Assembly (NCBI GenBank): GCA_946499885.1
Contig: CAMMTN010000014.1
Coordinates: forward strand, 1 to 40,640
Direction of reading: 5' to 3'
DNA: 40,640 bases
Origin: an uncultured Clostridium sp.
GTDB lineage: Bacteria > Bacillota > Clostridia > TANB77 > CAG-508
Shown: positions 1 through 7,327 of the stretch, in pieces
How the letters are laid out: every line of letters starts with the position of its first letter
How positions within the stretch are numbered: position 1 is the first letter of the stretch
Translations under genes and position numbers: made by a program
Notes under the pieces: generated by a model
Told to the model about the DNA's origin: nothing
Database searches by the model: none
What the model saw: only the letters and a program-made list of their open reading frames with translations

Positions 1-67
1 CATATGTTTAATAAAAAAGAAAATTAAGTTACTATTCACTAAAATTACAATTTGTGAGTGAGGTTTA

Positions 68-786
68 ATGGAAAATTTATTTGTAAATAGAGTAAGATTA
101 AATAAGGGGAATGTAGATAATAGTAAATATCCTTTTAATATAAAATGTTTAAGTGATTTTGATGAATTAAAAATAGATAATTCTGTTACATTATTTTATG
201 GTGAAAACGGAGTTGGAAAATCTACACTTATAGAAGCTATTGCAATTGCTTTAGGATTAAATCCAGAAGGTGGTAGTAATAATATGCAATTTTCGAACTA
301 TGATGATTATTCAGAATTATATAAACATTTAACAATTAGCAAGTTCGGAGTACCTAAAACAAAATTTTTTTAAGAGCGGAATCTTTTTATAATGTTGCAA
401 CGGATATTAGCAATAATAGTGATTTAATCTATACAACTTATGGAGGAGAAGATTTGCATTCTTGTTCACACGGAGAATCTTTTTTGAAACTGATTGACCA
501 TAGATTTTGGGATAATGGTTTATACATTTTGGATGAGCCAGAGGCAGCTTTATCTCCACAAAGTCAAATGACTTTGCTTTGTTATATACATAAATTAGCT
601 AAAAATGGCTCACAATTTATAATTGCAACACATTCTCCAATATTATTATCTTATAAATATGGAAAAATAATTGATATGAATAATAAGATGAAAGAAATTA
701 AATATGAAGATACAGAAGTTTATAAAATATATAAAGATTTTTTAAATAATCCTTATGGAATGCAAAAGGTATTATTTGAAGAATAA
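68..786 (+). pseudogene. AAA/ABC-type ATPase, broken by one frameshift
   Basis: Two reading frames make one small P-loop ATPase of about 240 residues. The first (68-373) has Walker A GENGVGKST. The second, open from about 370 to 786, has Walker B LYILDEPEAALSP and the switch motif ATHSP, the order seen in stand-alone AAA ATPases of the OLD/RecF-like group. The frames join at a run of seven T (365-371): one more T would read through as FFLRAESFYNV. This could be a true pseudogene, a sequencing error, or slippage on the T run, and I cannot tell which. A GAGG-type ribosome site precedes ATG 68. The natural substrate is unknown. It lies just upstream of a radical SAM gene in the same direction, with about 200 bases between them, so a functional link is possible but unproven. 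Confidence 0.7.
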
Positions 787-983
787 CGATAACTTACAAT
801 TTTGATAATGAACAGAAATTATAAAATAATATTTTATAACTAATATAATTCTAAAAAAAGTTAAACTATATTTATATTAGTTGGTTTGATAAAATGAAAT
901 GAGCATTAGAAAATTCCAACTGTACATCCAGTAAATACTAATGTATAATTATTATGTCAAATAATAATGAAAGGTTGATATAC

Positions 984-2162
984 ATGAGTAAACAAAAAGT
1001 ATGTTGGAAAATAACTACAAAATGTAATCAAAATTGCAAATATTGCTTTGGTTTTAACAATATTGAAGATTTATCATTTGAAGAAAATAAAAAAGTATTA
1101 AATAATTTAATAAAGAACGGAATAAACCATATTACATGGACTGGTGGAGAAGCAGTATTATATCCTAGAGTAAATGAGCTTATGAGAATTTCTAAGTTAA
1201 ATGGAGTACACAATAAATTAGTAACAAATGGCATTTTTCTATCGAAAAATGATAATGAATATGTTGAAGATATATTAAATATATTAGATGAAATTAATCT
1301 TTCAATAGATTCAATTAATAATGAAATAAATAAGTCATTAGGCAAAGAAGATAACCACTTTGAAATAATCAAAAATCTATTAGAAAAAACTAAGAAGAAA
1401 AAGATAAAAGTTGGTATTAATACAGTAGTTAGTAAAAAGAATGTAAATCAATTGGAAGAATTAGGAGAATTTTTAAATAATTATAATATTGAAAAATGGA
1501 AATTTCTTAAATTTATGCCTATTAGAGAGAAAGCTTTAGTAAACAAGGAAACTTTTGAAATATCTGAAGATGAATTAGAAAATAAAGTAAGAGAATTAAA
1601 AACATTTGAGAATATTAAAATGATTCAATATAAAAAACAAAGTGAATTTGAAAAAAGTATGGTAGTTCTTCCAAATGCAGATATTATACAAACTCAAAAC
1701 GGAAAAGATAAGTATTTCGGAAATGCTTTACAACAAGAAAATTTGGAATTTTTAATAAATAAATTAGGTTCAGAAACAAGAAAAATAAGGACCATCGTTG
1801 CTCATAGTGATGATAAAATAAGAGAATCCATAGTAAATTCTATAGCTAGTTTAAATTATATTAATATAGTTGGAATAGCTTGTGATGGAATTGATACATA
1901 TAAAAAAATAGTTGAATTGAAACCAGAATTAGTATTTTCAAAATATAATTTTTCAAATATGTCGGGATTAGAACTTATAAGAAAGACAAAAGAGAAGTTA
2001 CAAGATAAATTTCCTAGTTTTAGCACAATAGGTGAAATACCTGATAATGAATTGATAGAAGTTATAAATATTACAGAAAATAAATTAAATGCTTTTGTAA
2101 TGCAACCGTATGAAGGAACAGCATTAGATATAGCTAAAGCGTATAATGAAAAATATAAATAA
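984..2162 (+). CDS. Radical SAM protein fused to a degenerate receiver domain
   Basis: The 392-residue protein begins with a radical SAM domain. Cysteines C14, C18 and C21 form CxxxCxxC for the 4Fe-4S cluster, and GGEA at 54-57 takes the place of the usual GGEP. The segments SIDS (107-110), KVGINTVVS and KWKFLKF continue the barrel to about residue 265. Residues 268-392 then resemble a Spo0A-type receiver (IVAHSDD, VGIACDGIDTYKKIVELKPELVF), but the phospho-acceptor position holds S319/K320 instead of Asp, so phosphorylation is unlikely. An ATG at 954 is in frame, but 984 has the better ribosome site (AAAGG). Parts of the barrel recall viperin-like enzymes, but this is not enough to assign a product. 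The adjoining Spo0A-like regulator makes the receiver domain suggestive. The domain calls are firm; the function is unknown. Confidence 0.72.
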   Translation: MSKQKVCWKITTKCNQNCKYCFGFNNIEDLSFEENKKVLNNLIKNGINHITWTGGEAVLYPRVNELMRISKLNGVHNKLVTNGIFLSKNDNEYVEDILNILDEINLSIDSINNEINKSLGKEDNHFEIIKNLLEKTKKKKIKVGINTVVSKKNVNQLEELGEFLNNYNIEKWKFLKFMPIREKALVNKETFEISEDELENKVRELKTFENIKMIQYKKQSEFEKSMVVLPNADIIQTQNGKDKYFGNALQQENLEFLINKLGSETRKIRTIVAHSDDKIRESIVNSIASLNYINIVGIACDGIDTYKKIVELKPELVFSKYNFSNMSGLELIRKTKEKLQDKFPSFSTIGEIPDNELIEVINITENKLNAFVMQPYEGTALDIAKAYNEKYK

Positions 2163-2166
2163 ACAT

Positions 2167-2207
2167 AAAAAGAGAAATAAACTAAATATAAATTTATTTC
2201 TCTTTTT
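2167..2207. terminator. Bidirectional intrinsic terminator
   Basis: A 15-bp perfect stem (AAAAAGAGAAATAAA with its complement) has a loop of about 11 bases and an A run on one side and a T run on the other. It lies between the convergent radical SAM gene and the leftward regulator gene, and overlaps the latter's stop codon. Confidence 0.85.
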
Positions 2208-2922
2208 ATTTTTTCTGTCTTAAATAATATTCTGTTATATTTTTTATAAAATTTTTCGGTGTAATTGTAGTTTCATTTTCAAAAAGTTTAAATATACCTA
2301 TATTACTGTTTCGTTCTCTATAATTATTTACAGATTTAAGAGCATTTCTCATTGCTGGTCTAACAGAGCTATATGAAACATTAAATTCCTTTGCAACTAA
2401 ACTAAAGATATTGTTTAAAGAATTTAATAATCTAGGTGTTTTATAACATTGAATAATTGCATATTTAATATAATCAGTACCAATATGCTCATTATATAAA
2501 TTACATTTATAAAACAAAGCTCTTAAATTTTTTTCGTTTGGTTCATAGAAAATTATATTGTCTAAATTATATTGTTCTATTCCTTTTCTAATTTTTTCAT
2601 AATCTAAAGAATAAAACAACTTATAAATTTTAGCCATAAAGTCTAATTCGATTTTTTCTCCATTGTCTTCCACAGTAAGAATTACATTTGAATTGTTTCT
2701 TTCAAGTGATGTAGATGAAAGTTCATTAAGTATCTCAGTATATCTCTTATCTTTAAAGTCAGAGTTTATTACTAGTACATTTGGGTGAATTTTATTATAC
2801 ATATTCACTGTACTTATTCCACTGTTACAACTTTGTACATCAAGATTTTTATCATTTGCAAGATATTGACAGCAATTTAAGTTTGCTACAGAGTTTTCAT
2901 CAGCCACAAGAACTTTTATCAT
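2206..2922 (-). CDS. Spo0A-like transcription regulator of module A
   Basis: The 238-residue protein has the two-part layout of Spo0A. Residues 1-100 look like a receiver (KVLVADEN with D8/E9), but the acceptor aspartate is replaced by N53, and KDKR replaces the usual following motif. Residues about 130-238 match the Spo0A C-terminal DNA-binding domain: GTDYIKYAI, then FSLVAKEFNVSYSSVRPAMRNAL (split here as FSLVAKEFNV and SYSSVRPAMRNAL), then TPKNFIKNITEYY. The start has a GGAGG site. It is divergent from the sigma-like gene at 3499, with Spo0A-box-like sequences between them, so autoregulation and control of the module are likely. It is not the host master Spo0A: the receiver is degenerate and the context is a mobile-type module. 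Phosphorylation-independent control is an inference. Confidence 0.78.
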   Translation of the reverse strand: MIKVLVADENSVANLNCCQYLANDKNLDVQSCNSGISTVNMYNKIHPNVLVINSDFKDKRYTEILNELSSTSLERNNSNVILTVEDNGEKIELDFMAKIYKLFYSLDYEKIRKGIEQYNLDNIIFYEPNEKNLRALFYKCNLYNEHIGTDYIKYAIIQCYKTPRLLNSLNNIFSLVAKEFNVSYSSVRPAMRNALKSVNNYRERNSNIGIFKLFENETTITPKNFIKNITEYYLRQKK

Positions 2923-2957
2923 TGCTTACCTCCACAAATGTTATAAAATTTGAGACT

Positions 2958-2986
2958 ATTATATCATAGTTATTATGTAAAATCAA
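2958..2986 (-). promoter_or_regulatory. Sigma-A type promoter of the Spo0A-like gene
   Basis: On the minus strand, TTGATT (2986-2981) and TATAAT (2963-2958) are separated by exactly 17 bases. The -10 ends 36 bases before the ATG at 2922. Confidence 0.72.
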
Positions 2987-3000
2987 TATATAATACCATT

Positions 3001-3022
3001 TTTTGACAATTTGTTTTCGACA
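3001..3022. promoter_or_regulatory. Two Spo0A-box-like sites
   Basis: On the minus strand, TTGTCAAAA (3001-3009) and TGTCGAAAA (3014-3022) contain the TGTCRAA core of the Spo0A box. They lie just upstream of the regulator promoter and 13 bases apart. Binding is inferred from the motif and the neighbouring Spo0A-like gene. Confidence 0.5.
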
Positions 3023-3498
3023 GAATTCGCCATTTTATGCAGATTGGATGATATTTTTTAGCCTTTTTAAACCCTGATTAAGCCCTTTTTAACCTAACTA
3101 CCACAAAACTCTTAAAAGAAAATATAATCTAATCAACTTAATCAAGGTCTGAAAAGGAGGCTAATCAAAAGAATTATAAAGAACAAAAGAAAATTACTAT
3201 AAATATTTCGGACTTTGATGAGTTAAAAATACCCCCTAAAAATCAAAACTCCTTTTAGAAATTGTTAAGTCAATTTTCTTTTAGGAGTCTTCTATGTTAA
3301 AAGGTTTGACTAATAATAATACTTATAGCAAATTAAATAATATAAAAGATTTTTTAAAAAACTTATTATGCCTTTTTTTAGAAATCAAGTATGCAGTTAT
3401 ATCATGTGTACTTGATTTTTTTCATATTATAGAACTTCACTGTCGTAGCCCACCTAAAATTCATTTCAAAAAATTTGAAATGAATAGGAGGAAAGACA
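3023..3498. other. Long intergenic region upstream of the sigma-like gene
   Basis: No convincing gene was found. A short frame (about 3157-3259) follows AAAAGGAGG but has no normal start codon. An imperfect hairpin lies at about 3248-3287. A 12-bp perfect inverted repeat (3459-3470 with 3474-3485) ends one base before the AGGAGG of the gene at 3499, so it could influence initiation. The motif CCCACCTAAAA at 3450-3460 recurs in module B at 24350-24360. An open frame at 3294-3518 overlaps these signals and has no ribosome site or recognisable family. Confidence 0.5.
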
Positions 3499-3954
3499 GT
3501 GCAATACGAAGTAGATAGTTATACTTTAGAATATATAGAAGATGAAAATAAATATTACATATCATTTGTAGATAGTGCAGAGCAAGACTGTAGAATTCAA
3601 ATTGATAAGGAAATATTTGATACATATATGAAATCAAAGAAAGCATATACAAAGATAAAAAATGAAACAAGTAGACATCTAGAACATTCTTTATTAACTG
3701 ATGAAGAAATATATAATAGAGCTTTTGATCCAGTTGAAAGTGTAGAAGAAACTGTTATAAAAAATATAGAAAAAGAAAAAATCAATCAAGCAATGCAAAA
3801 ACTTACAGAAGCTCAATATAGAAGAATAGATTTACATATTGTAAATGAAATTACTATAAGAGATCTAGCTAAAATAGAAAAAGTACAAAAAAAGCAAATA
3901 GAAAAGAGTCTTCAATTAGGTTTTAAAAAATTAAAAAAAATTTTTAAACAATAG
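3499..3954 (+). CDS. Sigma-70-like regulator (region 4 type), module A
   Basis: The 151-residue protein starts at GTG 3499 with AGGAGG seven bases upstream. Residues about 1-50 are a beta-rich leader (YTLEYIEDENKYYISFV). Residues 95-151 form a sigma region 4-like helix-turn-helix (INQAMQKLTEAQYRRIDLHI, then TIRDLAKIEKVQKKQIEKSL). No clear region 2 is visible. Such small proteins are common in integrative elements of Clostridia and phages, where they drive or modulate element genes. It stands where module B has a sigma factor with regions 2 and 4. A terminator follows at 3980. It may act as a partial sigma factor or as a stand-alone HTH regulator. Confidence 0.7.
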   Translation: MQYEVDSYTLEYIEDENKYYISFVDSAEQDCRIQIDKEIFDTYMKSKKAYTKIKNETSRHLEHSLLTDEEIYNRAFDPVESVEETVIKNIEKEKINQAMQKLTEAQYRRIDLHIVNEITIRDLAKIEKVQKKQIEKSLQLGFKKLKKIFKQ

Positions 3955-3979
3955 GGGGGACAAAATCAATTTTTATGAG

Positions 3980-4020
3980 CAAATAAGTGAAGGGGTAAGA
4001 ATTACTCTTTCACTTATTTG
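3980..4020 (+). terminator. Terminator after the sigma-like gene
   Basis: A 12-bp stem (CAAATAAGTGAA with TTCACTTATTTG) is followed by TATTTTAAAA. It separates the sigma gene from the leader RNA. Confidence 0.7.
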
Positions 4021-4029
4021 TATTTTAAA

Positions 4030-4277
4030 AATAAACGCACATTGAAAATTGAATAACATTCATTAAAAAACATCTATTATCTAAGCTAGTTTAAATAGAG
4101 AATCAGAACTTTATACTAAAATATAAGTTAGCGACTTATAATGCGATGAAGATAATATTAATAATGATACTCTTGTCCAGTCATAGTTCGAGCGTTAAAA
4201 GCGTCCCAAGCATTGAGGGCAAATCTGGAATACCAGGTAGGTGAAAATCCTGTGAATGATTTAGCTAATCATTTTTT
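4030..4277 (+). ncRNA. Structured leader RNA of module A, possible antiterminator
   Basis: There is no open frame here. The region begins with GCACATTGAAAATTGAATAA (4037-4056), which resembles the boxA antitermination sequence of Bacillota rRNA operons. It continues with AGTCATAGTTCGAGCGT (4179-4195), GCATTGAG (4210-4217), a CTGG-AATA-CCAG hairpin (4225-4236) and GGTGAAAATCC (4240-4250). All of these recur in the same order in the leader of module B on the opposite strand (24116-24409), although the sequence between them differs; this is the pattern of a conserved RNA. It ends in an intrinsic-terminator-like hairpin (4255-4277) before two small genes. A role in conditional read-through is inferred. 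I do not recognise a named RNA family. Confidence 0.68.
4255..4277 (+). terminator. Terminator-like hairpin at the end of leader A
   Basis: AATGATT and AATCATT pair around a short loop, followed by a run of T to 4277. It lies about 36 bases upstream of the first small gene, so read-through would control the downstream operon. Confidence 0.6.
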
Positions 4278-4313
4278 AATGAATTAAATATAAATAATAA
4301 AGTGGAGGAAAAA

Positions 4314-4475
4314 ATGATTATTGTATGTATATTATTATTTTTAATTAGTTTATTTATGTACTTAATAATTGTTGGCGGTAATCTAAATAAATCTGATTAT
4401 GAAAAAATGTTAGAAGATGAAGAACAATTAAAATATATAAAAAGTTATAAAAATAAAGTGGAGGATAAAAATTAA
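4314..4475 (+). CDS. 53-residue single-helix membrane protein, module A
   Basis: The start has a GTGGAGG site seven bases upstream. Residues 1-21 are a hydrophobic helix (IIVCILLFLISLFMYLII), then a polar tail with LEDEEQLKYIKSYKNK. The module B protein at 23894-24064 has the same plan and tail (LEDEEQIKYLNEYQEK), so the two are paralogues. This supports the gene despite its small size. The stop codon directly abuts the next start at 4476. The function is unknown; it may be a membrane-anchored regulatory or stability peptide of the element. Confidence 0.8.
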   Translation: MIIVCILLFLISLFMYLIIVGGNLNKSDYEKMLEDEEQLKYIKSYKNKVEDKN

Positions 4476-4703
4476 ATGGAAAAAATTTTTATAGATAGAG
4501 AAAATGGTATAGCATATACTGTTTTAGCAATATATAGCATTTATCATAGTGCTAATAAAGAAAGAACAATTAATGAACTTGTAGATGAAATTAGGACTAT
4601 GTTTGATGTTCATAACAATCAAGAACAATTAATGAAATTAATGAAAAGAATTATGTCAAAAAAAGAAAAACTAATGATAACTGTAGATGTAAAGGTAAAA
4701 TAG
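4476..4703 (+). CDS. Small conserved module protein (75 aa)
   Basis: The ATG follows the stop of the upstream gene with no gap; GGAGG lies 12 bases before it. The soluble protein has a core AYTVLAIYSIYHSANKERTI that matches SYGLIALHNLLNSANEVNIK in the module B protein at 23691-23882, including the SAN motif at the end of a helix. The remainder is helical and rich in Lys, Met and Glu. It lies between the small membrane protein and the recombinases, as in module B. No function is known to me; a DNA-binding or recombination directionality role would fit the position but is not shown. Confidence 0.7.
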   Translation: MEKIFIDRENGIAYTVLAIYSIYHSANKERTINELVDEIRTMFDVHNNQEQLMKLMKRIMSKKEKLMITVDVKVK

Positions 4704-4747
4704 TTTTAGATTTTTACAAAAGATTTCCTTCATTTTATATAAAAAAT

Positions 4748-4819
4748 ATGTTAGATATTATTTCAATGATTATATTTATAATTTTTATGATATTGTTATG
4801 TATGATTTTGATAAATTGA
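4748..4819 (+). pseudogene. 23-codon relic similar to the module B membrane protein
   Basis: The first 21 bases, encoding MLDIISM, are identical to the start of the module B small membrane protein (24064 leftward). The rest is a short hydrophobic stretch that stops after 23 codons, and no ribosome site is visible. It is probably a recombination remnant, but an expressed micropeptide is possible. Confidence 0.45.
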
Positions 4820-4859
4820 ACTATTATCCGAATAATAAACAATTAAATATTTGTCAAGT

Positions 4860-4891
4860 GTGCAAATCTATTATTTATTTTAGATTTGCAC
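4860..4891 (+). terminator. Terminator between small genes and recombinases, module A
   Basis: An 11-bp perfect stem (GTGCAAATCTA with TAGATTTGCAC) is followed by CTTTGTTTTT. It would stop transcripts before the recombinase genes unless read through. Module B has a terminator in the equivalent place (23667-23692). Confidence 0.85.
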
Positions 4892-4957
4892 CTTTGTTTT
4901 TACTAATGAAGATATGCTAAATTTATAATACAAAATAGTGAAAGGAGTCATATAAGT

Positions 4958-5980
4958 ATGTCTTTTTTGAAATATCAAAAACAAAGTCCAGAATTTCTTA
5001 GCAATTATCTAAAATACAAGAGATATATAGATTTCGGTGCTCAAACTACTACTGATGAAACTTTTTTTGATTTAAGAACTCTATTTAGATATGTTAAATT
5101 ATATTTATATGATAAAAATAAACTAGTAAATATAACAAAAGAAGAATTTAAAAAAATAGATATAACAGATGTAACTATAGAAGATTTGGAAAAAATGAAT
5201 CAAAACGATTTGCAAAATTATCTTTTCTTTTTAGACAGTACTTTAGAAAATGTTAGTAAAACAAGGAATAGAAAGTTAGCCTCTATGAAACGATTATATG
5301 AATATTTAGAAACAAATAATCTAATTAATGTAAATCCTACAAAATGGATGCAATCTGCCACAATTGAAAAAAGACAACCTAAATATTTAGATTTAAAAGA
5401 AAGCAAACAATTACTTGCCAATACTATAAATTCTGATAGTAGATACAAAATAAGAAATTATGCAATAATATGTATATTTTTAAATTGTAGCTTAAGACTT
5501 TCTGAATTAGTAGGAATTAATTTAACGGATTTAAAGATAGATAACAGTGAACAATCATTAAGAGTTACAGGAAAAGGAAATAAGCAAAGAATTTTATATC
5601 TAAATAGTGCTGTTTGTGAAGCTATAAATACTTATTTAAAAGTTCGACCACCATTAGATAAAAGTAACAAAGATTATAATGCTTTATTTCTTAGTTCAAG
5701 AGAAAAAAGGATTTCTCAAAGGTCTGTTCAAGACATTATTAAATCGGAACTCAAAGAATTAATGGAATCGAAAGGAAAAGAAAGTGCAAAATATCATACA
5801 CATACATTAAGACATTCTTGTGCAACACTTCTTTATAATGAAGCTAATGTAGACATATTTGTATTAAAAAGAATTTTAGGACACGAATCTTTAGTAGCAA
5901 CAGAAGTTTATACGCATGTTTCAGATAAAAAATTAAGAGAATTAATGCAAAATTTTAATATTTTAAATAGGAAGGATTAA
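4958..5980 (+). CDS. Xer-type tyrosine recombinase, first of a tandem pair
   Basis: The 340-residue protein has an N-terminal core-binding domain and a C-terminal catalytic domain. All catalytic residues are visible: Arg in CSLRLSEL, Lys in GKGNKQR, HTLRHSCAT, LGHESL and the nucleophile in EVYTHVS. The length is somewhat above XerC/XerD (about 300). An AAAGGAG site precedes ATG 4958. It is followed six bases later by a second recombinase of the same type, so the pair may act together on asymmetric sites as XerC and XerD do. A dif-like 28-bp site lies 1.26 kb downstream of the pair. They could be the host Xer system or the recombinases of module A; the leader RNA module upstream favours a mobile origin. 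Confidence 0.88.
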   Translation: MSFLKYQKQSPEFLSNYLKYKRYIDFGAQTTTDETFFDLRTLFRYVKLYLYDKNKLVNITKEEFKKIDITDVTIEDLEKMNQNDLQNYLFFLDSTLENVSKTRNRKLASMKRLYEYLETNNLINVNPTKWMQSATIEKRQPKYLDLKESKQLLANTINSDSRYKIRNYAIICIFLNCSLRLSELVGINLTDLKIDNSEQSLRVTGKGNKQRILYLNSAVCEAINTYLKVRPPLDKSNKDYNALFLSSREKRISQRSVQDIIKSELKELMESKGKESAKYHTHTLRHSCATLLYNEANVDIFVLKRILGHESLVATEVYTHVSDKKLRELMQNFNILNRKD

Positions 5981-5986
5981 TATAAT

Positions 5987-6973
5987 ATGAGTGAAATAAA
6001 AAAACCTAATTTTGTTGAAGATTTTGCTAATTACTTAGTTGCAATTAAAAATCTATCACAAACATACATAAAAAATATGACTGTTACAATAGAGCAGTTT
6101 TTAGAGTTTATTAATGTTCATAAGTTTAAAAATAAATATAATTCTATAGAAGATATTACTTTAAACGAAATTAGAAGCTTAAATAATAGCGATATATATA
6201 GTTTTATATTCTTTTTAGCTGAATCACACTATCAAAATAATTCAAGAGTTATAAAAATTGAACATTTAAAAACATTTTTTGATTACCTTTTTAGAATAAA
6301 ACATACTATTTTTAAAGAACCCTTTAAAAAAATTAATAGTGAAAGAAAGTTGGTTAAGAAATTGCCAAAATATTTATCATTAGAAGAAAGTAGAAGACTT
6401 CTAAAAATTTATGAAAATAGTACAGATGAAGTTGAAATTAGAGACAATGCAATGCTACATCTGTTTTTAAATTGTGGTCTGCGACTGTCCGAAATAAAAA
6501 ATTTAAACATAAAAGATATAAGCTTAACTGATAATAAATTCACTATAATTGGTAAAGGTAATAAAGAAAGAACAAATTATTTAAATTTAAAAACAAAAGA
6601 AGCTCTTATGAAATATTTAAAAATAAGAGATAATTTTAGTAAAAATAATAAAAATGATGATAAAACTCTGTTTCTAACTTGTTATGGATACAGAATGAGT
6701 CAATTTACTATAAATAAAATTGTAAAACGAGCATATAGAAAAGCAAATTTGGATGATAAGGTATATACTGTTCATACATTGAGACATACCTGCGCAACCA
6801 TTTTATATAGAGCTGGAGTTAATATTAAAACAATACAAGAACTATTAGGACATGTTCAAATTGATACTACAGAAATTTATACACATTTAAATGATCAAGA
6901 GGTTAAAGAAGTTATGCTTAATCATCCATTAGCACAATTTAAAATAGCTGATGCTCTTGCTTATTGCGCTTAA
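5987..6973 (+). CDS. Xer-type tyrosine recombinase, second of a tandem pair
   Basis: The 328-residue protein shows CGLRLSEI, GKGNKERTNY, HTLRHTCATIL, LGHVQIDTTEIYTH, giving an intact Arg-Lys-His-Arg-His-Tyr set. GGAAGGA lies at the end of the preceding gene, with only six bases between stop and start, so the pair is co-transcribed and probably co-translated. The two proteins are related but clearly distinct, which suits a heterotetramer on a site with two different half-sites. The substrate could be the dif-like sites at 8231 and 14320 that flank the inovirus; this is inference from position and site architecture. Confidence 0.88.
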   Translation: MSEIKKPNFVEDFANYLVAIKNLSQTYIKNMTVTIEQFLEFINVHKFKNKYNSIEDITLNEIRSLNNSDIYSFIFFLAESHYQNNSRVIKIEHLKTFFDYLFRIKHTIFKEPFKKINSERKLVKKLPKYLSLEESRRLLKIYENSTDEVEIRDNAMLHLFLNCGLRLSEIKNLNIKDISLTDNKFTIIGKGNKERTNYLNLKTKEALMKYLKIRDNFSKNNKNDDKTLFLTCYGYRMSQFTINKIVKRAYRKANLDDKVYTVHTLRHTCATILYRAGVNIKTIQELLGHVQIDTTEIYTHLNDQEVKEVMLNHPLAQFKIADALAYCA

Positions 6974-6997
6974 ATAAGATATAATAAGGAGGAACTC

Positions 6998-7327
6998 ATG
7001 AAAGAATTAGAAGTTAAATTCGATACAAATAATATTCATTCTGTAGAATTAAATCTACTAGATGGACAAGTCGAAATAATTTTAAGAGCTTTAGAGTTAT
7101 ATGCCTATAATTTGGATTATATGTTAAACAGTAACGACTCTACTAATGAAATTATGCAAGAAAAAACAGCTTTACTAAAATATACTTATGAACAAGTATT
7201 AGCAACTCAAGCAGAACAAGTCGCTAGTAAGAGTAATAACATAGATAACATACCACAAATAGGTAAATTAATAATAAAGGATGGTATAAAAAATAATGGA
7301 TTATGTGTTGAATTAAATGTTGGATAA
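6998..7327 (+). CDS. Unknown protein downstream of the recombinase pair (109 aa)
   Basis: AAGGAGG lies seven bases before the ATG, and the gene follows the second recombinase by 24 bases, so it is probably in the same operon. The product is acidic and soluble, with helices in the middle (QVEIILRALELYAYNLDYML) and a beta-rich end (IGKLIIKDG, LCVELNVG). No family is recognised. It may be an accessory factor of the recombinases or an unrelated passenger. Confidence 0.65.
   Translation: MKELEVKFDTNNIHSVELNLLDGQVEIILRALELYAYNLDYMLNSNDSTNEIMQEKTALLKYTYEQVLATQAEQVASKSNNIDNIPQIGKLIIKDGIKNNGLCVELNVG

Noticed and set aside
984-2162. Calling the radical SAM protein a prokaryotic viperin
   Set aside because: Some barrel segments look alike, but GGEA, the CFGFNN context and the receiver tail are not typical, and no nucleotide kinase is adjacent. 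Kept only as a possibility.
3294-3518. Open frame of 74 codons before the sigma-like gene
   Set aside because: It lacks a ribosome site and a recognisable family, overlaps a hairpin and the start of the real gene, and has an uneven composition.
4240-4260. GGTGAAAATCC recalls the cobalamin riboswitch
   Set aside because: The rest of the cobalamin consensus, including the GCCACTG box, is missing, and the genes downstream have no link to cobalamin.
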